Shown in pieces: positions 12,827-21,856 of a stretch of DNA of 64,000 nt. This DNA comes from Thauera propionica. GTDB taxonomy: Bacteria; Pseudomonadota; Gammaproteobacteria; Burkholderiales; Rhodocyclaceae. Under the pieces are notes generated by a model. That model saw only the letters and a list, made by a program, of their open reading frames with translations. It had not been told where the DNA came from and did not search any database. The position numbers and the translations under genes are program-made. The stretch is taken from positions 120,878 through 184,877 of the forward strand of contig NZ_NOIH01000010.1 of the NCBI RefSeq assembly GCF_002245655.1, read 5' to 3'. The number at the start of each line of letters is the position of its first letter. Within the stretch, counting starts at the first letter, position 1.

Positions 12827-13750
12827 ATGCGCAAGAAGATCCCCAGCACGGCCGCGCTGCTCGCCTTCGAGGCCGCGGCGCGGCACCAGAGCTTCACCCG
12901 CGCGGCGGACGAGCTCGCGCTGACGCAGAGCGCGATCTGCCGCCAGATCGCGGGGCTGGAGGACTTCCTGGGCGTAGCGCTGTTCCGCCGCACGCGGCGC
13001 GGCGTGCAATTGACCGAGGCCGGCGAGAGCTACGGGCGGCAGATCGCACCGCGGCTCGATGCGCTCGAGCGCGACACGCTGTCGATGATGGCCCACCATG
13101 GTGCGGGCGGTGCGCTGGAACTGGCGGTGGTACCGACCTTCGCCACGCGCTGGCTGCTGCCGCGGCTGGGCGGATTCCAGGCACAGAACCCGGAGATCGT
13201 GGTCAACATGAGCACGCAGACGCGGCCCTTCCTGTTCGACCAGACGGAGTTCGACGCCGCGATCTACTTCGGTGACGCCGGCTGGCCCGGCACGGAGGCG
13301 CACTTCCTGATGCACGAATTCGCGGTGCCGGTGTGCAGCCCGACGCTGCCCGGTGCGCGCGAGGGGATGGCGCCGGCCGAGATCGCCCTGCTGCCGCTGC
13401 TGCAGCAGTCCACCCGCCCCTACGCATGGCGGCAGTGGTTCGAGGCCGCGGGGGTGGAAGCCGCGCGCGACATGGCGGGGATGCGGCTGGAACTGTTCTC
13501 GATGCTGGCGCAGGCCGCGATAGAGCGCATGGGCGTGGCGCTGATCCCGCCCTTTCTGATCCAGCAGGAGCTCGCCGCCGGGCTGCTGATGACGCCGTGC
13601 CGACGCAGCTTTCCGAGCACGCGCGCGTATTACCTCATCGTGCCCGAGCGCAAGGCCGAGCGTCCTGCGCTGACCCGCTTTCGCGAATGGCTGGTGGCAA
13701 CGGCGCATGTCGCCGCCGGCGCGGCTGCGCCGTCAGCGACCGTCGATTGA
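12827..13750 (+). CDS. gcdR: LysR-family transcriptional regulator, GcdR-like
   Basis: Transcription factor of 307 residues. The winged helix-turn-helix is at the N-terminus (STAALLAFEAAARHQSFTRAADELALTQSAICRQI), typical of the GcvA/AmpR subgroup, followed by a substrate-binding effector domain (LAVVPTFATRWLLPRLGGF). I start at the ATG at 12827, which gives the usual few residues before the first helix; a GTG at 12803 is an alternative. It is divergent from gcdH with a dyad between them. In Pseudomonas putida the LysR protein GcdR senses glutarate and activates gcdH and its CoA-transferase gene, and the same arrangement here suggests the same role. Confidence 0.82.
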   Translation: MRKKIPSTAALLAFEAAARHQSFTRAADELALTQSAICRQIAGLEDFLGVALFRRTRRGVQLTEAGESYGRQIAPRLDALERDTLSMMAHHGAGGALELAVVPTFATRWLLPRLGGFQAQNPEIVVNMSTQTRPFLFDQTEFDAAIYFGDAGWPGTEAHFLMHEFAVPVCSPTLPGAREGMAPAEIALLPLLQQSTRPYAWRQWFEAAGVEAARDMAGMRLELFSMLAQAAIERMGVALIPPFLIQQELAAGLLMTPCRRSFPSTRAYYLIVPERKAERPALTRFREWLVATAHVAAGAAAPSATVD

Positions 13751-13757
13751 GGCGCGC

Positions 13758-14861
13758 TTACTCGAACTGCGCGGCGCGCTTCACGCGGCGCTGGCGCACG
13801 CCTTCGGCCAGCGTGTCGAGCACCTGGAGGCTGTCTTCCCAGCCGATGCAGGCGTCGGTGATGCTCTTGCCGTACTCGAGCGCCTTGCCCGGCACCAGAT
13901 CCTGGCGTCCTTCCTTGAGATGGGACTCGACCATCACGCCGATGATGCGGTCCTCGCCCGCTGCCATCTGCGCGGCGACGTCGTTCGCCACCTCGATCTG
14001 CAGGCGGTGCTGCTTGCGGCTGTTGGCGTGCGAGAAGTCGATCATGACCTTTCCCTGCACGCCGCTGGCGGCCAGTTCCTTGCACGCGGCGTCGACACTG
14101 GCGGCATCGTAGTTGGGCGCCTTGCCGCCGCGCAGGATGACGTGGCAGTCCTCGTTGCCGCGGGTCGACACGATGGCCGAGTGGCCGGCCTTGGTGACCG
14201 ACAGGAAATGGTGCGGCGACTGCGCGGCCTTGATCGCATCGACCGCGATGCGCACATTGCCGTCGGTGCCGTTCTTGAATCCGACCGGGCAGGACAGGCC
14301 GGAGGCGAGCTCGCGGTGCACCTGGCTTTCGGTGGTACGGGCGCCTATCGCGCCCCAGGAGATCAGGTCGCCGATGTACTGCGGCGTGATCATGTCGAGG
14401 AATTCGGTGCCGGCCGGCAGGCCGAGCTCGTTGATTTCCCAGAGCAGCTTGCGCGCCAGACGCACGCCGTCGTTGATGCGGTAGCTGTTGTCGAGGCCGG
14501 GGTCGTTGATAAGGCCCTTCCAGCCCACGGTGGTGCGCGGCTTCTCGAAGTAGACGCGCATCACGATGAGCAGGTCTTCCTTCAGGCGTTCGGCCTCGGC
14601 CTTGAGCTTGTTGGCGTACTCGATCGCCGCTTCGGGATCGTGGATCGAACAGGGGCCGATCACCACCAGCAGGCGATCGTCCGCGCCGTACAGGATGCGG
14701 TGGATCGACTGGCGCGCCTCGTACGCGACTTCGGCCGATTTCGGCGTGGCCGGGAACTCGCGCAGCACGTGGGACGGCGGCACGAGTTCCTTGATCTCCT
14801 GGATGCGGACGTCGTCGATGTGGATCTTGTTCGAAGCGGGCATGTCGAAACTCTGCGTCAT
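13758..14861 (-). CDS. aroG: 3-deoxy-7-phosphoheptulonate synthase (DAHP synthase, class I)
   Basis: First enzyme of the shikimate pathway, condensing phosphoenolpyruvate and erythrose 4-phosphate to DAHP. At 367 residues it matches the AroF/AroG/AroH class I family. Motifs include LVVIGPCSIHDPEAA for phosphoenolpyruvate binding, EFLDMITPQYIGDLISWGAIGART, and VMIDFSHANS carrying metal and substrate residues. It has the N-terminal extension (residues 1-40) that in this family forms the feedback-inhibition site. It converges on the LysR gene with a 7-nt gap and seems to be transcribed alone. Confidence 0.95.
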   Translation of the reverse strand: MTQSFDMPASNKIHIDDVRIQEIKELVPPSHVLREFPATPKSAEVAYEARQSIHRILYGADDRLLVVIGPCSIHDPEAAIEYANKLKAEAERLKEDLLIVMRVYFEKPRTTVGWKGLINDPGLDNSYRINDGVRLARKLLWEINELGLPAGTEFLDMITPQYIGDLISWGAIGARTTESQVHRELASGLSCPVGFKNGTDGNVRIAVDAIKAAQSPHHFLSVTKAGHSAIVSTRGNEDCHVILRGGKAPNYDAASVDAACKELAASGVQGKVMIDFSHANSRKQHRLQIEVANDVAAQMAAGEDRIIGVMVESHLKEGRQDLVPGKALEYGKSITDACIGWEDSLQVLDTLAEGVRQRRVKRAAQFE

Positions 14862-14965
14862 GACTGGGATTAGCGCCCGATTCTAGCCGAAATCAGTGCT
14901 TTTCCGCCCCGCGGCGTCGCAATCGTGTCGATACGCTGAACCGATCGGCCGTTCCGGCGTCTGTT

Positions 14966-14977
14966 CGTAAGATTACG
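14966..14977. promoter_or_regulatory. Short dyad CGTAAGATTACG before msrP
   Basis: A 12-bp near-complete palindrome (arms CGTAA and TTACG) ending 27 nt before the msrP start codon. In E. coli the homologous msrPQ operon is controlled by a two-component system; here the site could serve a response regulator or be part of the core promoter. The string GTAAGATT also occurs in the repeat at 600-620. Confidence 0.3.
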
Positions 14978-15004
14978 ATTTTTCCTGCCGCCCACAGGCC
15001 CGCC

Positions 15005-15943
<939 letters not shown>

Positions 15944-16032
15944 TCGCTGCGGCCACCGCAGCGGCAGGCTTGCGATCTGCCGCCCGGCACGGACAATACA
16001 GCCTGCACTCACACAATAGAGCGTCTCCCGCA

Positions 16033-16713
16033 ATGCCCACGTTCCTGCGCGCGCCCTCCGGCGCGCAGATCGCCCTGATCAAGGCGATCGTCTTCCTGCT
16101 CTGCCTGCTCCCAGCCCTGAGCCTCGCGCTCGGCTGGTACGACGACGCGCTCGGCGCCAACCCGATCGAGACCATCACCCGCGCCAGCGGAGAATGGACG
16201 CTGCGCTTCCTGCTCATCACGCTTGCCGTGACCCCACTGCGCCGCTACACCGGCCTGCACTGGCTGCTGCGCCTGCGCCGCATGCTGGGCCTCTTCGTCT
16301 TCGCCTACGCCGTCGGCCACCTGACGACCTATCTCTGGCTGGACCAGTTCTTCGACTGGCAGGCGATCGCCAACGACATCCTCGACCGCCCCTTCATCAC
16401 GGTGGGGTTCGCTGCCTTCGTGCTGCTGATCCCGCTCGCGGTGACCTCGAACAGCTTCGCCATCCGCCGGCTCGGCGGGCGGCGCTGGCAATCGCTGCAC
16501 CGCTCGGTGTATGGCATCGCCATCCTCGGCGTGGTGCATTTCTGGTGGCTGGTGAAGGCGGACCTGCTCGAACCGTTCATCTATGCGCTGATCCTGGCGG
16601 TGCTGCTCGGCCTGCGCGCCTGGTGGCGCGAACTCGAGCGCCGACGCCAGCTGTCGGTGCCGCCGCCGGCCAAGCATCTGGAGCGCCCGGTCATCCGTAT
16701 CGTGCCGAAGTAA
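16033..16713 (+). CDS. msrQ: MsrP heme-binding membrane subunit MsrQ
   Basis: Inner-membrane b-type heme protein (YedZ family) of 226 residues that passes electrons from the quinone pool or a flavin reductase to MsrP. About six hydrophobic segments are visible. Histidines in transmembrane positions (YAVGHLTTYLW, SLHRSVYG, GVVHFWWLV) are the likely heme ligands. The ATG at 16033 starts directly before the first membrane helix and is preferred over an in-frame codon at 15970. It forms an operon with msrP and converges on the methyltransferase gene. Confidence 0.93.
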   Translation: MPTFLRAPSGAQIALIKAIVFLLCLLPALSLALGWYDDALGANPIETITRASGEWTLRFLLITLAVTPLRRYTGLHWLLRLRRMLGLFVFAYAVGHLTTYLWLDQFFDWQAIANDILDRPFITVGFAAFVLLIPLAVTSNSFAIRRLGGRRWQSLHRSVYGIAILGVVHFWWLVKADLLEPFIYALILAVLLGLRAWWRELERRRQLSVPPPAKHLERPVIRIVPK

Positions 16714-16725
16714 TCCGGCGCGAAC

Positions 16726-17883
16726 TCAGCGCACGCCCAGCCGCCACAACGAAGTCACTTCCGCCGAACGCGCCTTGTGGAGCGGATCGGTCTCGTCCGC
16801 CGCCTTGCCGTGGCGCGGTCGGATGTCGTCGCGGCCCAGCACTTTCAGCCCCGCGACCTCGATCCAGCCAAGCAGTTCGTCACGGCTGCGCAGGCCGAGA
16901 TGCTCGGCCAGGTCGGACAGGATCAGCCAGCCCTCCCCGCCCTCCTCCAGGTGCGCGGCCAGCCCGCCCAGAAAGCCGCGCAGCATGCGGCTGTCCGGGT
17001 CGTAGACCGCCTGCTCCACCGCGGCGGTCGGCTTGGCCGGCACCCAGGGCGGATTGCACACCACCAGGGGCGCAAGGCCCGGCGGAAAGAGGTCGGCCTC
17101 GACCACCTCGACACGATCGTCCAGCCCCAGCCGCGCGAGGTTGTCGCGTGCGCAGCCCAGCGCCCGCGGCGACAGGTCGGTCGCAACCACCCGCTGCACG
17201 CCCCGGCGCGCGAGCAGCGCGGCGATGACGCCGGTGCCGGCACCGATGTCGAAGGCCAGCGCCTTTGACGGCAGCGGCGCACGCGCGATGAGGTCGAGGT
17301 ATTCGCCGCGGATCGGCGAAAACACGCCGTACCAGGGATGGATGCGGTCGCCCAGCGCCGGCACCATCACACCCTTGCGCCGCCACTCGTGTGCGCCGAT
17401 CAGGCCCAGCAGCTCGCGCAGCGCAAGCACGAAGGGCGCCTTCAGCAGCACGGCGTGCTCGTCACCGAAGGCCTCGGCCAGCGCCTCGCGCACCTCGGGC
17501 GCGCGCCGCAGCGCGATGTGTCCGCCCTCCTCGACCGGGATCAGCAGCATGCCCAGCGTGCGGGCGCGCTGCGCCTGCGCCATGCGGTGCAGATGGAAAC
17601 TATCGGCGAGCGGGCGCGCCTTGTCAGCGGCCTTGCCGGCAGCCTTCTTAGGCCGCCGATCGGCGCGCCGCGCCATCGCCTGCAGCAGCTGACGGGCGTT
17701 GTGATAGTCGCCGCGCCACAGCAGTGCCGTGCCTTCGCAGGCCAGACGCCATGCCGTGTCGGCCGTCATCGTGTCGTCGGCAACGACCACCCGCCGCGGG
17801 GGCAGTTGGCCGTTCTCGGAACGCCAGGCGGCGATATGCGGGGTGTCGTCCTCGCTCCAGTGCAACTGCGGTTGTTCGCTCAC
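16726..17883 (-). CDS. Class I SAM-dependent methyltransferase, PrmC/RlmG-like
   Basis: Predicted cytoplasmic methyltransferase of 385 residues. The N-terminal half is poorly conserved and includes a basic alanine/lysine stretch (RRADRRPKKAAGKAADKARP). The C-terminal half is a Rossmann methyltransferase with the SAM loop FDIGAGTGVIAALLA and the NPPW motif (VVCNPPWVPAKP) typical of N-methyltransferases acting on amide or exocyclic amino groups, as in PrmC and the rRNA enzymes RlmG and RsmC. The GTG at 17883 is the likely start, 5 nt after mog, so they are one unit. Substrate is not determined. Confidence 0.78.
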   Translation of the reverse strand: MSEQPQLHWSEDDTPHIAAWRSENGQLPPRRVVVADDTMTADTAWRLACEGTALLWRGDYHNARQLLQAMARRADRRPKKAAGKAADKARPLADSFHLHRMAQAQRARTLGMLLIPVEEGGHIALRRAPEVREALAEAFGDEHAVLLKAPFVLALRELLGLIGAHEWRRKGVMVPALGDRIHPWYGVFSPIRGEYLDLIARAPLPSKALAFDIGAGTGVIAALLARRGVQRVVATDLSPRALGCARDNLARLGLDDRVEVVEADLFPPGLAPLVVCNPPWVPAKPTAAVEQAVYDPDSRMLRGFLGGLAAHLEEGGEGWLILSDLAEHLGLRSRDELLGWIEVAGLKVLGRDDIRPRHGKAADETDPLHKARSAEVTSLWRLGVR

Positions 17884-17888
17884 GCCGG

Positions 17889-18479
17889 TCAGGCCTGCTT
17901 CGGCCGGATCGCGTGCTTGGGGCGGAAGGCCTTGATCACAGCGTCGTCCGTTTCGATGTAAGGCCCGCCGATGAGGTCGATGCAGTACGGCACGGCGGCG
18001 AAGATGCCGACGTGGCGCACAGTGCCGTCGGCGTCGCGCACTCCCTCGAGCGTCTCGCGGATCGACTTGGGCTGGCCCGGCAGGTTGATGATCAGGCAGC
18101 GACCGCGGATGACCGCGACCTGGCGCGACAGGATGGCGGTGGGCACGAAGTTGAGGCTGATGCGGCGCATCTCCTCGCCGAAGCCCGGCATCTCCTTGTC
18201 GGCGATGGCGAGCGTGGCCTCGGGTGTGACGTCGCGCACCGCAGGGCCCGTGCCGCCAGTGGTCAGCACGAGGTTGCAGCCGGCGGTATCGACGAGGTCG
18301 ACCAGCGTTCGCTCGATCAGCGGACGCTCGTCCGGGATCAGCCGGGTCTCGGCGCACCAGGGCGAGGTCAGCGCCTTGCCGAGCCAGTCCTTCAGCGCGG
18401 GAATGCCCTGGTCTTCATATGTGCCGTCGGAGGCCCGGTCGCTGATCGACACGAGGCCGATGCGGATGTGTTCGCTCAT
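17889..18479 (-). CDS. mog: Molybdopterin adenylyltransferase
   Basis: Cytoplasmic enzyme of 196 residues that adenylates molybdopterin before metal insertion. The MoaB/Mog family core is clear: ISDRASDGTYEDQGIPAL near the N-terminus, the nucleotide/pterin loop LVLTTGGTGPAVRDVTPEA, and the late INLPGQPKSIRETLEG. The length and the C-terminal extension favour Mog over MoaB. It lies between yjgA and the methyltransferase gene on the same strand. The msrPQ molybdoenzyme genes are nearby, and moeA and moeB are elsewhere in the window. Confidence 0.9.
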   Translation of the reverse strand: MSEHIRIGLVSISDRASDGTYEDQGIPALKDWLGKALTSPWCAETRLIPDERPLIERTLVDLVDTAGCNLVLTTGGTGPAVRDVTPEATLAIADKEMPGFGEEMRRISLNFVPTAILSRQVAVIRGRCLIINLPGQPKSIRETLEGVRDADGTVRHVGIFAAVPYCIDLIGGPYIETDDAVIKAFRPKHAIRPKQA

Positions 18480-18523
18480 GGATTCAGTCTCGCTATCAAA
18501 GGTCGAACGGGAGGTACGCGGTC

Positions 18524-19135
18524 TCAGGCGCGCAGTTCACCGCTCTCGCCGTCGTCTTCGTGTTCGTCAACGCCTTCCCCCGCCTGCGCCTCGGCGGCGG
18601 CGTCCTGCGCCTCCTGCAGCTCGCGCAGCACGCGAAAGATCTCGCGGAAGGACTTCGGCGGCTTGCCCGCCTCACGCTCCTTGAGCGCATTGCGGCGCAG
18701 CGTGCGCAGATACTGCAGGTCGGCCTCGGGCCAGGTCTCGGCGATGGCACCGAGGGTCTTGTCGTCCTCCAGCAGCTGCTCGCGCAGGCGCTCGAGGCGG
18801 TGCATCTTCGCGACTTCGGCGGCCGAGTTGCCGCTGAAGATGTCGAGCTGGGCCTGGATCGGCGCGGGGTCGATCTTGCGCATCAGCTTGCCGATGTACT
18901 GCATCTGGCGGCGGCGGGCTTCCATCCTGAAGCCCTGCGCGGCGCGGACGGCCTCATACAGGGAATCGGGCAGCGGCACCTTCTTAAGGCGCTCGGGCGA
19001 CAGCGCGACAAGCTGCTCGCCGAGGTCCTGCAGCGCATGCATTTCGCGCTTGAGGCTGCTCTTGCTGGGCGGTTCGATGAAGTCGTCTTCCTCATCGTGG
19101 CCGTGATGGCCGTGGTGGCGCGAATCTGAACGCAT
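18524..19135 (-). CDS. yjgA: Ribosome biogenesis factor YjgA (DUF615)
   Basis: Protein of 203 residues in the DUF615/YjgA family, which binds late 50S ribosomal precursors. Visible marks are the charged histidine-rich start (SRHHGHHGHDEEDDF), SSLKREMHALQDLGEQLVALSPERL and the helical RQMQYIGKLMRKIDP segment. The end is acidic. It is divergent from pmbA, a pairing also known in E. coli, and is followed after 44 nt by mog. Confidence 0.9.
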   Translation of the reverse strand: MRSDSRHHGHHGHDEEDDFIEPPSKSSLKREMHALQDLGEQLVALSPERLKKVPLPDSLYEAVRAAQGFRMEARRRQMQYIGKLMRKIDPAPIQAQLDIFSGNSAAEVAKMHRLERLREQLLEDDKTLGAIAETWPEADLQYLRTLRRNALKEREAGKPPKSFREIFRVLRELQEAQDAAAEAQAGEGVDEHEDDGESGELRA

Positions 19136-19146
19136 TGCGGGTGGGC

Positions 19147-19175
19147 TTGAGGCTTGAACGGGTTAAGATTATAGC
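19147..19175 (+). promoter_or_regulatory. Sigma-70-like promoter of pmbA
   Basis: TTGAGG (19147-19152), 17-bp spacer, TATAGC (19170-19175), about 23 nt before the pmbA ATG. It partly covers the sequence just before the divergent yjgA start. Confidence 0.45.
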
Positions 19176-19198
19176 CTTTGCCCGACACTCGCCCGCTC

Positions 19199-20545
19199 AT
19201 GTCCGATCAAGGCTTCTCCTTCTCCCAGGCGCACCTGCGCGAAATTGCCACCGACATCCTCAAGTACGCGAGGAAACACGGCGCCTCGGCCTGCGAGACC
19301 GACGTCTCGGAGGGCTTCGGCCAGTCGGTCGGCGTACGCAAGGGCGAGGTCGAGACGATCGAGTACAACCGCGACAAGGGTGTCGGCGTCACCGTGTATG
19401 TCGGCCAGCAGCGCGGCTACGCGAGCACTTCGGACTTCTCGAAGAAGGCGCTGAAGGCCACGGTCGAGGCCGCGCTGTCCATCGCCCGCTTCACGGCGCC
19501 CGACCCCTGCGCCGGCCTCGCCGACGCGGCGCTGATGGCACGCGAGAAGGACCTGCCGGATCTCGACCTGTTCCACCCGTGGGCCATCGACGTGAACGAG
19601 GCCATCGGGCTGGCACGCCGTTGCGAGGATGCCGCTTTCGCGGTGGACGCGAAGATCACCAACTCCGAAGGTGCCAACACCTCGATCCAGCAGTCGCATT
19701 TCGTCTCGGCCAACAGCCAGGGTTTCATCGGCGGCTATGCTACGACCCGCCACGGCCTGTCGTGCTCGGTGATCGCCGGCGAAGGCGACGGCATGCAGCG
19801 CGAGTACTGGTATGACTCGCGGCGCGATCCGGCGGACCTGGCGAGCCCGGAGGAGATCGGCCGCCTCGCGGGAGAACGGGCACTGGCCCGCCTCGGGGCG
19901 AAGAAGATCCGCACCTGCGAAGTGCCGGTCATCTTCGAGGCGCCGCTGGCGGTGGCCCTCATCGGCAACTTCGTGCAGGCCGTCAGCGGCGGCGCGCTCT
20001 ACCGCAAGTCGAGTTTCCTGCTCGACAGCCTCGGCCAGCAGGTGTTCTCGCCGGTGGTGAGCATCGCCGAGCGGCCGCACCTGAAGAAGGCCTTCGGCTC
20101 CTCCCCCTTCGACAGCGACGGGGTCGCCACCCGCGACCGCGAGGTGGTCACCGACGGCGTGCTCAACGGCTACTTCCTGTCGACCTACTCGGCGCGCAAG
20201 CTCGGCATGCAGACCACCGGCAATGCGGGCGGCTCGCATAACCTGATCGTGAAGCCAGGCGACAAGGACCTGGCCGGCCTCATAAGGCAAATGGACCGCG
20301 GGCTGCTCGTGACCGAACTACTGGGCCACGGCGTGAACTACGTCACGGGCGATTATTCGCGCGGTGCCGCAGGCTTCTGGGTCGAGAAGGGCAAAATCAA
20401 GTACGCGGTGGAAGAAATCACCATCGCCGGCAACCTGCGCGACATGTTCCGCAGCATCGTCGCCATCGGCAACGACGCGCTGCCGCGCGGGGCGAAGCAT
20501 TGCGGCTCGATCTTGATCGAGCGCATGAAGGTGGCCGGCCGCTGA
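19199..20545 (+). CDS. pmbA: Metalloprotease PmbA (TldE)
   Basis: Subunit of the TldD/TldE protease, 448 residues, which matures or degrades modified peptides such as microcins and the CcdA antitoxin in E. coli. The family blocks SEGANTSIQQSHFVSANSQG, SPFDSDGVATRDREVV and TGNAGGSHNLIV are present. TldE lacks the zinc motif that its partner TldD carries; no tldD gene is in this window. The ATG at 19199 is chosen; a TTG seven codons earlier is unlikely. It is divergent from yjgA. Confidence 0.93.
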   Translation: MSDQGFSFSQAHLREIATDILKYARKHGASACETDVSEGFGQSVGVRKGEVETIEYNRDKGVGVTVYVGQQRGYASTSDFSKKALKATVEAALSIARFTAPDPCAGLADAALMAREKDLPDLDLFHPWAIDVNEAIGLARRCEDAAFAVDAKITNSEGANTSIQQSHFVSANSQGFIGGYATTRHGLSCSVIAGEGDGMQREYWYDSRRDPADLASPEEIGRLAGERALARLGAKKIRTCEVPVIFEAPLAVALIGNFVQAVSGGALYRKSSFLLDSLGQQVFSPVVSIAERPHLKKAFGSSPFDSDGVATRDREVVTDGVLNGYFLSTYSARKLGMQTTGNAGGSHNLIVKPGDKDLAGLIRQMDRGLLVTELLGHGVNYVTGDYSRGAAGFWVEKGKIKYAVEEITIAGNLRDMFRSIVAIGNDALPRGAKHCGSILIERMKVAGR

Positions 20546-20571
20546 AAGGCGGCAGGTCGCAATAACAGCTT

Positions 20572-20599
20572 CGGCACAGGTATCGTGCCGGGCTAATAT
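20572..20599 (+). promoter_or_regulatory. Promoter-proximal inverted repeat before TRAP binding-protein gene 1
   Basis: CGGCAC (20572-20577) and GTGCCG (20585-20590) form a perfect 6-bp dyad with a 7-base gap, followed by a possible -10 box TAATAT (20594-20599). The dyad would overlap the -35 and spacer region, as an operator would. It lacks a T-run and so is not a good terminator for pmbA, and the GG/GC spacing is wrong for sigma-54. Confidence 0.35.
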
Positions 20600-20634
20600 A
20601 ACGTTTCGTTAATCCACATCTTGAAGGAGTTCGC

Positions 20635-21741
20635 GTGGAACGTCGTTCATTCCTGAAGAAGGCTGGCGCAGGCCTGGCCGCTGGTGCGTCTGCTGCCGTC
20701 GCCTCCACCGCCGTCTCGGCCGCTCCGGCCGTGCAGACCGGCCTGCCCGAGATCAAGTGGCGCATGACCTCGAGCTTCCCCAAGAGCATCGACACGCTCT
20801 ACGGCAGCTCGGAACTGCTGGCAAACCGCCTGCGCGAGATCACCAACGGCAAGTTCGACATCCGCGTGTTCCCGGCCGGCGAAATCGTGCCGGGCCTGCA
20901 GGCGCTCGACGCCGTGCAGCAAGGCACGGTCGAGATGTGCCACTCCTGCTCGTACTACTACGTCGGCAAGGACAAGACCTTTGCCTTCGGTACCGCCGTG
21001 CCGTTCGGCATGAACGCACGCCAGATGGACGCCTGGGTCATCGGCGGCGGCGGCCAGCAACTGCTGGACGAGTTCTACAGCAACTACAACGTCTATTCCT
21101 TCCTTGGCGGCAACACCGGCGTCCAGATGGGTGGCTGGTATCGCAAGCAGATCAACACGCTCGAGGACATCAAGGGCCTGAAGATCCGCATCGCCGGCCT
21201 CGGCGGCGAGATCCTGTCGCGCATGGGCGCGATCCCGCAGCAGATCGCCGGTGCCGACATCTACCCTTCGCTGGAAAAGGGCACGATCGACGCCGCCGAG
21301 TGGGTGGCGCCTTACGACGACGAGAAGCTGGGCTTCTACAAGGTGGCCCCGCACTACTACTCGCCGGGTTGGTGGGAGCCGGGTCCGGTCGTCCACTTCT
21401 TCGTGAACAAGGCCGAGTGGGACAAGCTGCCGAAGGAATACCAGGCCGCTTTCCGCGCCGCGTCGCGTGAAGCTCACCTGCAGATGACCGCGATGTACGA
21501 CCACAAGAACCCGCAGGCGCTGGCCCGCCTGCTGTCGCAGGGCGTGAAGCTGCAGAACTTCTCGCAGGAGATCATGAAGAAGGCGTACGACGTCTCGCGC
21601 GAACTCTACGCCGAGGAAGCCGCCAAGAACCCGGCCTGGGCCAAGATCTACGGCGAGTTCGAGAAGTACCGCAAGTCGCAGAACGCCTGGTTCAGCGTCG
21701 CGGAAGCGGGCTTCGACCGCTTCATGCAGTCGGTGCGCTGA
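20635..21741 (+). CDS. TRAP transporter binding protein DctP, TakP-like (system 1)
   Basis: Periplasmic solute-binding protein of 368 residues. Its N-terminus (MERRSFLKKAGAGLAAGA) is a twin-arginine signal, so the protein is probably exported folded. The body contains SFPKSIDTLYGSSELLANRL, FPAGEIVPGLQALDAVQQGT, GGNTGVQMGGWYRKQ and SLEKGTIDAAEWVAPYDDEKLG, close to the 2-oxoacid-binding TakP branch of DctP. The GTG start has a strong AAGGAG ribosome-binding site. The matching permease genes lie downstream but on the opposite strand, with a shared terminator between, which is unusual. It is clearly paralogous to the gene at 25033. The ligand is probably a monocarboxylic 2-oxoacid; that is inference. 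Confidence 0.9.
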   Translation: MERRSFLKKAGAGLAAGASAAVASTAVSAAPAVQTGLPEIKWRMTSSFPKSIDTLYGSSELLANRLREITNGKFDIRVFPAGEIVPGLQALDAVQQGTVEMCHSCSYYYVGKDKTFAFGTAVPFGMNARQMDAWVIGGGGQQLLDEFYSNYNVYSFLGGNTGVQMGGWYRKQINTLEDIKGLKIRIAGLGGEILSRMGAIPQQIAGADIYPSLEKGTIDAAEWVAPYDDEKLGFYKVAPHYYSPGWWEPGPVVHFFVNKAEWDKLPKEYQAAFRAASREAHLQMTAMYDHKNPQALARLLSQGVKLQNFSQEIMKKAYDVSRELYAEEAAKNPAWAKIYGEFEKYRKSQNAWFSVAEAGFDRFMQSVR

Positions 21742-21767
21742 TCACGCTTCGCGCCGGCAGAACAAAC

Positions 21768-21796
21768 AAAAAACCCGCGCAATGCGCGGGTTTTTT
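21768..21796. terminator. Bidirectional intrinsic terminator
   Basis: Stem CCCGCGC (21774-21780) / GCGCGGG (21784-21790) with a 3-base loop, flanked by six A on the left and six T on the right. It can stop transcripts from both the binding-protein gene and the facing dctM gene. Confidence 0.9.
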
Positions 21797-21856
21797 GTTG
21801 GCGCCCAGAGGAGCCGAGGACCGGGCGCATCGCGCCCGATCAAGCCGGCAAAGCCC

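Noticed and set aside
20570..20592. Sigma-54 promoter before TRAP binding-protein gene 1
   Set aside because: CGGCAC is there, but the GC of a -12 element is two bases out of phase; it is better read as a dyad.
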